This document shows positions 19,480-28,208 of a stretch of DNA of 64,000 nt, piece by piece; the stretch's first letter is position 1, and each line of letters starts with the position of its first letter. A model generated the notes under the pieces. It saw only the letters and a program-made list of their open reading frames with translations. It ran no database searches and had not been told where the DNA came from. The stretch is from the NCBI RefSeq assembly GCF_016650695.1, contig NZ_JAEKFH010000003.1, positions 1,260,001 to 1,324,000 of the forward strand. The letters run 5' to 3'. Both the position numbers and the translations under genes were made by a program. The stretch comes from Pseudomonas sp. TH41. Its GTDB lineage: Bacteria > Pseudomonadota > Gammaproteobacteria > Pseudomonadales > Pseudomonadaceae.

Positions 19480-21081
19480 ATGGAAAGAATCACCGTCAGA
19501 CCACTTCTGCTCGCCCTTGCTCTCGCCACCACCGCACCTTTCGCCCAAGCCGCTACCACCCTGGTCTACTGCTCCGAAGCCAGCCCCGCCGGCTTCGACC
19601 CCAGCCAATACACCAGCGGCACCGACTTCGACGCCTCGGCCGAAACCGTCTTCAACCGACTCACCCAATTCAAACGCGGCGGCACCGAAGTCGAGCCCGG
19701 CCTGGCCACCAGCTGGGATATTTCCAGCGACGGCCTCAGCTACACCTTCCACCTGCGCGAAGGCGTGAAATTCCACACCACCGATTACTTCACCCCGTCT
19801 CGCGACTTCAACGCCGACGACGTGCTGTTCACCTTCCAGCGCCTGCTCGACCCCGAGAATGCCTTCCGCAAGGCCTACCCCGCCGAGTCGCCGTACTTCA
19901 CCGACATGGACCTGAACAAAACGATCAGGAGCGTCGACGCCATCGACGAGCACACCGTGCGCTTCAGCCTGAACACCATCGACGCCGCATTCGTGCAAAA
20001 TCTCGCCATGAGCTTCGCCTCGGTGCAGTCCGCCGAGTACGGCGCACAGTTACTGAAAGAAGGCAAAGCCGCGGATATCAACCAGAAACCCGTCGGCACC
20101 GGTCCGTTTGTGTTCAAGCGTTATCAGAAGGACTCACAGATCCGCTATGCCGCCAACAAGGCCTACTGGAAACCCGAGGACGTGAAGATCGACAACCTGA
20201 TCTTCTCGATCACCCCGGATGCCGCCGTCCGCCTGCAGAAGCTCAAGGCCGGCGAATGCCAGGTCAGCGGCTACCCGCGCCCGGCAGACATCGAGATCAT
20301 GGAGAAAGACCCGAACCTGCGCGTGCTCAAGCAAGCCGGATTCAATCTCGGCTTCCTGGCCTACAACGTGACCCATCCTCCGCTGGACCAACTCAAGGTC
20401 CGCCAGGCCCTGGATATGGCCATCGACAAACCTGCGATCATCAAAGCCGTTTATCAGAGCGCTGGCCAACTCGCGCAAAACGCCCTGCCACCCGCGCAAT
20501 GGTCGTATGACCCGAGCATCAAGGACGCGCCTCATGACCCGACCAAAGCAAAGGCGCTACTGAAAGAAGCGGGGGTTGCACCCGGTACCACTATTAACTT
20601 GTGGGCCATGACCGTGCAGCGCGCATCGAACCCCAACGCGCGCATGTCGGCGCAGATGATCCAGCAGGATTGGGAGAAGGTCGGGATCAAGGCCAACATC
20701 GTCAGTTATGAATGGGGCGAGTACATCAAACGCGCCAAGAACGGCGAACACGACGCGATGATCTACGGCTGGACCGGCGACAACGGTGATCCGGATAACT
20801 GGCTCGGCGTGCTCTACAGCTGCGCCGCGGTGAAAGGTAGCAACTACGCCAAGTGGTGCGACCCGACGTACGACAAACTGGTTCAGCAGGCCAAGGTCTC
20901 AACCGATCGTGAGCAACGGGTCAAACTCTATCAACAGGCGCAAAAAATCCTTAAACAACAGGTACCTATCACCCCGATTGCTAACTCGACGGTGTTCCAG
21001 CCTTTGCGCAAGGAAGTCACCGACTTCAAGATCAGCCCCTTCGGCCTCACTCCCTTCTATGGCGTAGGTATAAATAAGTAA
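19480..21081 (+). CDS. dppA1: Periplasmic dipeptide-binding protein, first dppA paralogue
   Basis: Cluster C (SBP_bac_5) solute receptor of 533 residues with a Sec signal (LLLALALATTAPFAQAATT). It is expected to bind di/oligopeptides in the periplasm for DppBCDF. The mature start LVYCSEASPAGFDPSQYTSG (split) and the GDNGDPDNWLG segment near residue 430 are characteristic of DppA. The true start at 19480 follows GGGGACTCC; the longer frame runs through REP DNA. Position and order match P. aeruginosa dppA1, from memory. About half of the residues are shared with each of the next two paralogues by eye. Confidence 0.9.
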   Translation: MERITVRPLLLALALATTAPFAQAATTLVYCSEASPAGFDPSQYTSGTDFDASAETVFNRLTQFKRGGTEVEPGLATSWDISSDGLSYTFHLREGVKFHTTDYFTPSRDFNADDVLFTFQRLLDPENAFRKAYPAESPYFTDMDLNKTIRSVDAIDEHTVRFSLNTIDAAFVQNLAMSFASVQSAEYGAQLLKEGKAADINQKPVGTGPFVFKRYQKDSQIRYAANKAYWKPEDVKIDNLIFSITPDAAVRLQKLKAGECQVSGYPRPADIEIMEKDPNLRVLKQAGFNLGFLAYNVTHPPLDQLKVRQALDMAIDKPAIIKAVYQSAGQLAQNALPPAQWSYDPSIKDAPHDPTKAKALLKEAGVAPGTTINLWAMTVQRASNPNARMSAQMIQQDWEKVGIKANIVSYEWGEYIKRAKNGEHDAMIYGWTGDNGDPDNWLGVLYSCAAVKGSNYAKWCDPTYDKLVQQAKVSTDREQRVKLYQQAQKILKQQVPITPIANSTVFQPLRKEVTDFKISPFGLTPFYGVGINK

Positions 21082-21091
21082 CACCGCGCTC

Positions 21092-21122
21092 CAACCGGGT
21101 GCGCCCATCGCCCCGGTTGCCC
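21092..21122 (+). terminator. Possible weak terminator after dppA1
   Basis: CAACCGGG and CCCGGTTG form an 8-bp stem with a 12-nt loop, followed by CCCCTTC instead of a clear T-run. It could only partly stop transcription. The remaining 217 bp up to dppA2 probably hold that gene's own promoter. Confidence 0.35.
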
Positions 21123-21339
21123 CTTCACTGTGCGCGGGTCGCACCGAAAAAAACCTGCGCAAACGGTCAAATGCGCATCAATTTATACAAATGCGACATT
21201 AAGGTACGTTCGTGCCACCGTTTAAGACTTGTGGTCGCTCTGGATCTTGCAATGGGTACGGCCCCTGCATAAGTATCCGCAGGTCGACTCACGAGGTCGT
21301 CCTCTAATTCCAAAAATGACAACAAATCATGAGGCCACC

Positions 21340-22965
21340 ATGCTTAAACACGCGGTCATTCCGTTTTTAGTCGGCGCAAGCTTATTAGCTAGCGCACCTT
21401 TCGCCCATGCGGCGACTAACCTGGTGTTTTGCTCCGAAGGGAGCCCGGCCGGTTTTGATCCTGGTCAGTACACCACCGGAACCGACTTCGACGCCTCTGC
21501 AGAAACCATGTTTAACCGCCTGACCCAGTTCGAGCGCGGTGGCACCGCCGTGATTCCTGGCCTGGCGACGAGCTGGGACATTTCCCCGGATGGCCTGACG
21601 TACACCTTCCACTTGCGCGACGGCGTCAAGTTCCACACCACCCCGTACTTCAAGCCGACTCGTGAGTTCAACGCCGACGACGTGCTGTTCACCTTTAATC
21701 GCATGATTAACAAGGATGACCCGTTCCGCAAAGCGTACCCGACCGAATTCCCGTACTTCACCGACATGGGGATGGACACCAACATCACCAAGATCGATAA
21801 AGTCGACGACCACACCGTCAAGTTCACTCTGAAAGAAGTTGATGCTGCGTTCATCCAGAACATGGCCATGAGCTTCGCCTCCGTCCAGTCCGCCGAGTAC
21901 GCTGCCCAGCTGCTCAAGGAAGGCAAAGCCGCCGACATCAACCAGAAGCCGGTCGGTACTGGCCCGTTCGTGTTCAAGAGCTACCAGAAAGACTCCAACA
22001 TCCGCTACACCGGGAACAAGGACTACTGGAAGCCTGACGACGTCAAGATCGACAACCTGATCTTCGCCATCACCACCGACCCGTCGGTACGCATCCAGAA
22101 GCTGAAGAAGAACGAGTGCCAAATCACTCTGTTCCCACGTCCAGCCGACCTGAAGGCGCTGAAAGAAGACAAGACCCTGAAAGTGCCTGACCAGGCTGGT
22201 TTCAACCTGGGTTACATCGCCTACAACGTGATGGACAAGGTCAAGGGCAGCAACGAGCCAAACCCGCTGGCCCAACTGAAAGTGCGTCAGGCACTGGACA
22301 TGGCCGTCAACAAACAGCAGATCATCGACTCGGTTTACCAGGGCGCGGGCCAGTTGGCCGTCAACGCTATGCCGCCAACCCAGTGGTCCTACGACACCAC
22401 CATCAAGGATGCCAAGTACGATCCTGAGAAAGCCAAAGAGCTGCTCAAGGAAGCTGGCGTCAAGGAGGGTACCGAAATCGTTCTGTGGGCGATGCCGGTG
22501 CAGCGTCCGTACAACCCGAACGCCAAGTTGATGGCCGAAATGTTGCAGTCCGACTGGGCCAAGATCGGTCTCAAGGTCAAGATCGTCAGCTACGAATGGG
22601 GCGAGTACATCAAGCGCTCCAAAGGCGGCGAAAACCAGGCGATGCTGATTGGCTGGAGCGGCGACAATGGTGATCCGGACAACTGGCTGAACGTGCTGTT
22701 CGGCTGCGACTCGCTGCAAGGCAACAACTTCTCCAAGTGGTGCGACAAGAAGTTCGACGGCATCGTCAAGGAAGCCAAGCGCACGACCGATCAGGGCAAG
22801 CGCACCGAACTGTACAAGCAGGCGCAACACGTCCTCAAAGACGCCGTTCCAATGACACCTATCGCTCACTCGACGGTGTTCCAACCGATGCGCGACAACG
22901 TGCAGGACTTCAAGATCAGCCCATTTGGCTTGAACTCCTTCTACGGCGTCAGCCTCAGCAAGTAA
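21340..22965 (+). CDS. dppA2: Periplasmic dipeptide-binding protein, second dppA paralogue
   Basis: A 541-residue SBP_bac_5 receptor with signal IPFLVGASLLASAPFAHAATN. It opens LVFCSEGSPAGFDPGQYTTG and shares long stretches with dppA1 and dppA3 (PVGTGPFVFKSYQKDSNIRY, split). It has a 5-residue insertion (KVKGSNEPNPLAQLKVRQALDMA, split) before the hinge region that the other copies lack. The start at 21340 follows ATGAGGCCACC; the open frame beginning at 21229 has no signal peptide and was rejected. A strong terminator follows it. Likely dppA2 by gene order. Confidence 0.9.
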   Translation: MLKHAVIPFLVGASLLASAPFAHAATNLVFCSEGSPAGFDPGQYTTGTDFDASAETMFNRLTQFERGGTAVIPGLATSWDISPDGLTYTFHLRDGVKFHTTPYFKPTREFNADDVLFTFNRMINKDDPFRKAYPTEFPYFTDMGMDTNITKIDKVDDHTVKFTLKEVDAAFIQNMAMSFASVQSAEYAAQLLKEGKAADINQKPVGTGPFVFKSYQKDSNIRYTGNKDYWKPDDVKIDNLIFAITTDPSVRIQKLKKNECQITLFPRPADLKALKEDKTLKVPDQAGFNLGYIAYNVMDKVKGSNEPNPLAQLKVRQALDMAVNKQQIIDSVYQGAGQLAVNAMPPTQWSYDTTIKDAKYDPEKAKELLKEAGVKEGTEIVLWAMPVQRPYNPNAKLMAEMLQSDWAKIGLKVKIVSYEWGEYIKRSKGGENQAMLIGWSGDNGDPDNWLNVLFGCDSLQGNNFSKWCDKKFDGIVKEAKRTTDQGKRTELYKQAQHVLKDAVPMTPIAHSTVFQPMRDNVQDFKISPFGLNSFYGVSLSK

Positions 22966-22971
22966 GGTGTT

Positions 22972-23006
22972 GCAACGGCGACGTTTCTGACGTCGCCGTT
23001 GCTTTA
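22972..23006 (+). terminator. Intrinsic terminator after dppA2
   Basis: Perfect 13-bp stem (GCAACGGCGACGT and ACGTCGCCGTTGC, 5-nt loop) followed by TTTAT, 6 nt past the stop codon. It isolates dppA2 from dppA3, which must have its own promoter in the following 266 bp. Confidence 0.85.
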
Positions 23007-23272
23007 TCTACCGAGAAAGCAGGAATCCGCCTACATCCAAATCCACTGCGGACCACAGCAGTGGGTTAGGACGCGTCGCCTTTTCCTACGAGTCTTTAGG
23101 ACTCTACGCATTTACTGCCGGACCCACGGCTCATACCGTCGGGATCTGACCAGTTCATGCGTGGGCTCTCGGTTTTGCTGCACGCGATGGTTTGAGATCA
23201 ATGATGCCTCCTCGTCCACGGACGGGACGGCGGCGCATTGAAAAACACTTGGACACGAGAAAAGGGAGCGTC

Positions 23273-24874
23273 ATGCGCCATACCTTGGTTTTATCCGCAT
23301 TGCTGGGCACCGGCCTGCTGGCCGCCACTTCCATCAGCCAGGCCGCCAATAACAGCCTGGTGTTCTGCTCCGAAGGCAGCCCCGCTGGCTTCGATACCGC
23401 GCAGTACACGACCGCGACCGATAACGACGCCGCCGAGCCGTTGTACAACCGATTGGCAGAGTTTGAAAAAGGCGCCACCAACGTCGTACCAGGCCTGGCC
23501 ACTCGCTGGGATATTTCCGAGGACGGTCTCAAGTACACCTTTCACCTGCGCGAAGGGGTGAAATTTCACACGACCAAATACTTCACGCCGACCCGTGATT
23601 TCAACGCCGATGACGTGCTGTTTACGTTTAATCGCATGCTGGATCCACAGCAACCTTTCCGTAAGGCTTATCCGACCGAGTTCCCGTATTTCAACGGGAT
23701 GAGCCTGAACAAGAATATCGCCAAGGTCGAAAAGACCGGCGCCTTGACCGTGGTGATGACGCTCAACAGCGTGGACGCCGCGTTCATCCAGAACATCGCC
23801 ATGAGCTTCGCCGCGATCCTGTCCGCCGAATACGCCGACAAACTGATGGCCGAGGGCAAGCCGAGCGACATCAACCAGAAGCCGATCGGCACTGGCCCGT
23901 TTGTGTTCAAGAGCTACCAGAAAGATTCCAACATCCGTTACACCGGCAACAAGCAGTACTGGGACCCGAGCCGGGTCAAGCTCGACAACCTGATTTTCGC
24001 CATCAACACCGACGCGTCGGTGCGTGTGCAAAAGCTTAAGGCTGGCGAGTGCCAGATCACGTTGCACCCTCGTCCTGCCGACGTGGCCGCGTTGAAAAAC
24101 GACCCGACACTCAAGCTCATCGAGAAGCCGGGCTTCAACCTCGGTTACATCGCCTACAACGTGCGCCACAAACCTTTCGACCAGCTCGAAGTGCGCCAGG
24201 CGCTGGACATGGCGGTGAACAAGCAAGGCATTCTCAACGCCGTTTACCAGGGCGCGGGACAACTGGCGGTCAACGCCATGCCGCCAACCCAGTGGTCCTA
24301 CGACGAGACCATTAAAGACGCCGCCTACAACCCGGAAAAAGCCAAGGCATTGCTCAAGGCTGCCGGCGTGAAGGAAGGCACCGAAATCACCCTCTGGGCC
24401 ATGCCGGTCCAGCGTCCGTACAACCCCAACGCCAAGTTGATGGCCGAGATGCTCCAGGCTGACTGGGCGAAGATCGGCCTGAAGGTCAAGATCGTCAGTT
24501 ACGAATGGGGCGAGTACATCAAGCGCACCAAGAATGGCGAACACGACATCAGCCTGATCGGCTGGACCGGTGACAATGGGGACCCGGACAACTGGCTCGG
24601 CACGCTCTACAGCTGTGACGCCATCGGCGGCAACAACTACTCCATGTGGTGTGATCCGGCTTACGACAAGCTGATCAAGCAGGCCAAAGTCGTCACCGAC
24701 CGCGACCAACGCACCGCGCTCTACGAACAGGCGCAACAGTACCTCAAGCAGCAAGTGCCGATTACGCCAGTCGCCCACTCGACGGTTAACCAGCCGTTGA
24801 GCGCCAAAATCGACGGATTCAAGGTGAGTCCGTTCGGTCGCAACGTGTTCTCGGGTGTCAGCATAGAAAAATAA
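23273..24874 (+). CDS. dppA3: Periplasmic dipeptide-binding protein, third dppA paralogue
   Basis: A 533-residue SBP_bac_5 receptor with signal LVLSALLGTGLLAATSISQAAN. It starts LVFCSEGSPAGFDTAQYTTA and reads ATDNDAAEPLYNRLAEF where dppA1 and dppA2 have TDFDASAET(V/M)FNRLTQF, a local change close to the ligand cleft. The start at 23273 follows AAAAGGGAGCGTC. In P. aeruginosa a metallodipeptidase gene and the PsdR repressor gene lie between dppA2 and dppA3 (from memory). Here only a 307-bp non-coding gap is present. Confidence 0.9.
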   Translation: MRHTLVLSALLGTGLLAATSISQAANNSLVFCSEGSPAGFDTAQYTTATDNDAAEPLYNRLAEFEKGATNVVPGLATRWDISEDGLKYTFHLREGVKFHTTKYFTPTRDFNADDVLFTFNRMLDPQQPFRKAYPTEFPYFNGMSLNKNIAKVEKTGALTVVMTLNSVDAAFIQNIAMSFAAILSAEYADKLMAEGKPSDINQKPIGTGPFVFKSYQKDSNIRYTGNKQYWDPSRVKLDNLIFAINTDASVRVQKLKAGECQITLHPRPADVAALKNDPTLKLIEKPGFNLGYIAYNVRHKPFDQLEVRQALDMAVNKQGILNAVYQGAGQLAVNAMPPTQWSYDETIKDAAYNPEKAKALLKAAGVKEGTEITLWAMPVQRPYNPNAKLMAEMLQADWAKIGLKVKIVSYEWGEYIKRTKNGEHDISLIGWTGDNGDPDNWLGTLYSCDAIGGNNYSMWCDPAYDKLIKQAKVVTDRDQRTALYEQAQQYLKQQVPITPVAHSTVNQPLSAKIDGFKVSPFGRNVFSGVSIEK

Positions 24875-25020
24875 CCGATTAGCCAGAAACGCCGGGGGCG
24901 GATTCCGCCCTCACGCAAGCGTATTGCCTTAATTCGCCAAATGGGCGCACAGCAAACGTTTGCCATGCCTTGAATGAGTTCTACACCCAATAGCCGGATC
25001 ACAAAAAAAGACCGGCATAA

Positions 25021-25028
25021 AAAAAGAA
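25021..25028 (+). promoter_or_regulatory. Candidate Hfq/Crc CA motif before opdP
   Basis: AAAAAGAA, an exact AANAANAA match in an A-rich run ending in the ribosome-binding site AAAGGAG (25031-25037). An Hfq-Crc complex sitting here would block initiation on the opdP message. The motif is short, so this is a prediction. Confidence 0.45.
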
Positions 25029-25045
25029 ATAAAGGAGCTTCACCC

Positions 25046-26461
25046 ATGAAACTGAGCAGCACTGCGTTATTGGCTTTGGCCATCAGCAGCATCACCGCCA
25101 CGGCTTACGCAGAAACCCAGAGCCAGGACTTCACCCCGGTGACGGTCAAGACCACAAGCTCACAAGCCGACGCAACCGGCTTTGTCGAAGGTCAATCGAT
25201 CAGCGGCACCACGCGCAACTGGTACGCCAACGAACAACTGAAACGTGGTGGCAAATTCGCCTACAAGAAAGACGGCGTTTCGACCCCGACTGATCGCCGC
25301 ATCAACTGGGATCAGGGCACGATCGTCAAGTACAACTCCGGTTTCACCGAAGGCACCGTAGGCTTCAGCACCGAAGTAGCGGCCTACAACGCTGTTGCTC
25401 TGGAACGTGATCGCAAAAGCCTGGCCTCCAACAACGGTGGCGCACCGGGCTCTCGTCCAGGCGCGGGCAACAACCGTACCCTGACCACAGAAGGCGGCGA
25501 CGCTCAAGGTCAGTGGAGCAAGATGGGCCTGGCCAACGTCAAGGCGCGCATTTCCAACACCACGCTGACCGCCGGCCGCATGAACTTCAGCAGCCCGCAG
25601 GTCGACGTCATCGGCAACCGTGCACTGCCTTCGAGCTTCGAAGGGATCGCGATCCACAGCGAAGAGCTGAACAACCTGGCCTTTGACCTGGGGACCTTCG
25701 ACCGCGTTTCGCCACGTACCGAAGAAAGCCTGAGCAAGTTCCGCTCCGAATACGGCAACCCCAGCGCTGAAACCGATCACGTGAACACCGCCGGTATCAC
25801 CTATCAGCCGTTCGCCAGTCTGACCACCAGCCTCTGGGGCACCCAGGCTGAAGACCTGTGGAACCAGTACTACTTCGGCGCCACCCACGTATTGGGTGAC
25901 AGCTCGGTACTGAGCCTGACCACCGGCCTGAACTACTACAAAACCGTCGATGAAGGTAAAAAGCTGCTGGGCGAAATCGACAACGACACCTACTCGCTGT
26001 CGTTCGGCCTGACACACCAGGCTCACAGCCTGACCTTCTCGTACCAGGAAGTGAACGGTAACGAGTACTTCGACTACCTGCACGAAACCAACGGCATCTA
26101 CCTGGCCAACTCCCTGCTGTCGGACTTCAACGGCCCGAACGAGAAGTCCTTCCAGATCGCCTACGGCCTGAACATGGCTGAATACGGCGTGCCAGGCCTG
26201 AAGTTCAACATCTACCAAGCTCGCGGCTGGGGTATCGACGGTACTCACTACGCGGGTGGTGGCTACGACGGCGTGCAGTCGATGGACGGCGAAACCCACT
26301 ACGAATACGGCATCGGTTCTTCGTACGCCATTCAGAGCGGCCCGCTCAAGGCCACGACTGTTCGCGCGACCTACACCGCTCACCGTGCCAGCGAAAACCA
26401 GGCTGACGGCAGCATCAACGAGTTCCGTCTCGTGACCACCATTCCGTTCAACATTCTGTAA
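25046..26461 (+). CDS. opdP: OprD-family outer-membrane porin (OpdP type)
   Basis: Outer-membrane beta-barrel channel of 471 residues with signal LLALAISSITATAYAETQ. The OprD pattern is clear: FVEGQSISGTTRNWYANEQL near the mature N-terminus, LTAGRMNFSSPQVDVIGNRALPSSFEG, and a terminal strand ending IPFNIL with C-terminal hydrophobic residues. OprD channels pass amino acids and small peptides. The location between dppA3 and dppA4 points to OpdP (glycine-glutamate/dipeptide channel; also called opdD). The start at 25046 follows AAAGGAGCTTCACCC; the longer frame from 24974 has no signal. Confidence 0.92.
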   Translation: MKLSSTALLALAISSITATAYAETQSQDFTPVTVKTTSSQADATGFVEGQSISGTTRNWYANEQLKRGGKFAYKKDGVSTPTDRRINWDQGTIVKYNSGFTEGTVGFSTEVAAYNAVALERDRKSLASNNGGAPGSRPGAGNNRTLTTEGGDAQGQWSKMGLANVKARISNTTLTAGRMNFSSPQVDVIGNRALPSSFEGIAIHSEELNNLAFDLGTFDRVSPRTEESLSKFRSEYGNPSAETDHVNTAGITYQPFASLTTSLWGTQAEDLWNQYYFGATHVLGDSSVLSLTTGLNYYKTVDEGKKLLGEIDNDTYSLSFGLTHQAHSLTFSYQEVNGNEYFDYLHETNGIYLANSLLSDFNGPNEKSFQIAYGLNMAEYGVPGLKFNIYQARGWGIDGTHYAGGGYDGVQSMDGETHYEYGIGSSYAIQSGPLKATTVRATYTAHRASENQADGSINEFRLVTTIPFNIL

Positions 26462-26472
26462 TGCACCTGCCC

Positions 26473-26509
26473 AACGGCTGACTCATACCGAGTCGGCCGT
26501 TCGGTTTTC
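26473..26509 (+). terminator. Terminator-like hairpin between opdP and dppA4
   Basis: AACGGCTGACT and AGTCGGCCGTT form an 11-bp stem with one G-U pair, followed by CGGTTTTCTT. It begins 12 nt past the opdP stop and probably separates opdP transcripts from dppA4, wholly or in part. Confidence 0.65.
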
Positions 26510-26538
26510 TTCGCTCAACTGATTGCAGAGGGTTCTTG

Positions 26539-28134
26539 ATGAAAATGCTTCCCCTACGTGCGGCCATCGCGGCCGCGTTGCTAAGTGTTGCTGTTGGCGT
26601 TTCGGCCAAACCCCTGGTGGTTTGCACCGAAAACAGTCCGGAAGGCTTCGACACCGCCCTGTACACGACTGCAGTCACAGCCGACGCAGCGGCTGAAACC
26701 ATTTTCAATCGTCTGGCGGACTTCAAGCCTGGCACCACGGAAGTGATTCCGGCGCTGGCCGACTCCTGGGACATCAGCGAAGACGGTCTGACCTACACGT
26801 TCCACCTGCGCAAAGGCGTCAAGTTTCACACCACCGAATATTTCAAGCCGACCCGCGACATGAATGCCGACGACGTGCTCTGGAGCTTCCAGCGCCAGCT
26901 GGACCCGAACCACCCGTGGCACAAACAGTCGAGCGTGGGCTTCCCGTACTTTGAAAGCATGGGCTTCAAGGAACTGCTTAAAAACGTCGAAAAAGTTGAC
27001 GACAACACCGTCAAGTTCACCCTGACCCGTCGCGAAGCGCCGTTCCTGGCCGACATCGCCATGGCGTTCGCTTCGATCTACTCCGCCGAGTATGCCGATC
27101 AGTTGCTCAAAGCCAACAAAATGGACGACCTGAACAACAAGCCGATCGGCACCGGCCCGTTCGTTTTCCAGCGCTACAACAAGGACGCACAGGTCCGTTT
27201 CAAGGCCAACGCGGATTACTTCCGTGGCAAGCCGCCGGCTGACGCGCTGATCCTGGCCATCGCCACCGACAACAACGTGCGCCTGCAAAAGCTCAAGGCC
27301 AACGAGTGCCAGATCGCGCTGTATCCGAAACCGGATGACATCCCGAGCATCAAGAAAGACACCAACCTCAAGGTTGATGAAATGAACGCGATGACCGTTT
27401 CGTACATCGCCATGAACACCTCGCACAAGTACATGAGTGATGTGCGGGTGCGCAAAGCCATCGACATCGCCTTCGACAAAGAAGCGGCTGTCAACGCGCT
27501 GTTTGGCAAGGGCAATGCCACTGTTGCGGTCAACCCGTACCCGGACACCTTGCTGGGCTATAACCATAAACTGACCAACCCGCCCCGCGACCTGGACAAG
27601 GCTCGCGCCCTGCTTAAGGAAGCCGGTGTGCCGGAAGGGACCGTATTCACCCTGTTCACCCGCAACGGTGGTGGTGCGACCAACCCGAATCCGATGCTCG
27701 CCGCGCAGATGATGCAAGCTGATCTGGCCAAGGTCGGCATCAAGCTCGACATCCGCGTCATGGAGTGGGGCGAAATGCTCAAACGCGCTAAAAATGGCGA
27801 GCACGACATGGTGGCCGCCGGATGGGCGGGCGATAACGGCGACCCGGATAACTTTCTGACGCCTATGCTCAGTTGCGAGGCCGCCAAAAACGGCGAAAAC
27901 TACGCACGCTGGTGCAATGAGAAATTCCAGGCGCTACTCGATGAAGCACGGGCTAAAGTAAACCCGACGGAACGCGCAGCGCTCTATGAGCAAGCACAGG
28001 AGATCTTCAACAAGGACCAGCCATGGATCAGCATGGCGCACACCCGTATGTTTACTGCAATGCGCAAGAACGTAGAGGGCTATCACATTAGCCCGCTTAC
28101 CACGAATAACTTCGCCACCACCCAGGTGAAGTAA
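26539..28134 (+). CDS. dppA4: Periplasmic dipeptide-binding protein, fourth dppA paralogue
   Basis: A 531-residue SBP_bac_5 receptor with signal LRAAIAAALLSVAVGVSAKP. It opens LVVCTENSPEGFDTALYTTA and is the most divergent of the four: it reads GGGATNPNP and MEWGEMLKRAKNGEHDMVAAGWAGD (split) where the others have VQRxxNPNA and YEWGEYIKR. It keeps the GDNGDPDNFL segment. It is directly upstream of dppB, separated by a large stem-loop, so it is probably the receptor transcribed with the pump. The ATG at 26539 is preferred to the TTG one codon earlier; GAGGGTTCTTG precedes it. Confidence 0.92.
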   Translation: MKMLPLRAAIAAALLSVAVGVSAKPLVVCTENSPEGFDTALYTTAVTADAAAETIFNRLADFKPGTTEVIPALADSWDISEDGLTYTFHLRKGVKFHTTEYFKPTRDMNADDVLWSFQRQLDPNHPWHKQSSVGFPYFESMGFKELLKNVEKVDDNTVKFTLTRREAPFLADIAMAFASIYSAEYADQLLKANKMDDLNNKPIGTGPFVFQRYNKDAQVRFKANADYFRGKPPADALILAIATDNNVRLQKLKANECQIALYPKPDDIPSIKKDTNLKVDEMNAMTVSYIAMNTSHKYMSDVRVRKAIDIAFDKEAAVNALFGKGNATVAVNPYPDTLLGYNHKLTNPPRDLDKARALLKEAGVPEGTVFTLFTRNGGGATNPNPMLAAQMMQADLAKVGIKLDIRVMEWGEMLKRAKNGEHDMVAAGWAGDNGDPDNFLTPMLSCEAAKNGENYARWCNEKFQALLDEARAKVNPTERAALYEQAQEIFNKDQPWISMAHTRMFTAMRKNVEGYHISPLTTNNFATTQVK

Positions 28135-28145
28135 ATAAGAAAACT

Positions 28146-28175
28146 CCCGGTGTCCCTGACTCCAGGGACACCGGG
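28146..28175 (+). promoter_or_regulatory. Intercistronic stem-loop between dppA4 and dppB
   Basis: Perfect 13-bp inverted repeat (CCCGGTGTCCCTG, loop ACTC, CAGGGACACCGGG) with no T-run after it. Such hairpins at the 3' end of receptor genes usually protect the upstream message so that receptor protein exceeds permease. That function here is inference. Confidence 0.6.
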
Positions 28176-28208
28176 CACGCCTAACCGGCTGATGAGGTAC
28201 ACCACAAG

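Noticed and set aside
21082..21339. Conserved operator shared by the three upstream dppA promoters
   Set aside because: I compared the regions before dppA1, dppA2 and dppA3 by eye and found no common palindrome long enough to claim.
19480..24874. Two of the three tandem dppA copies as recent duplicates or pseudogenes
   Set aside because: All are intact, have proper signals and clearly diverge in protein sequence and spacer DNA. They look like old functional paralogues.
25046..26461. Porin as OprD itself (basic amino acid/carbapenem channel)
   Set aside because: The sequence is OprD-family, but its place between dppA paralogues fits OpdP better. Sequence alone cannot separate the sub-families by eye.
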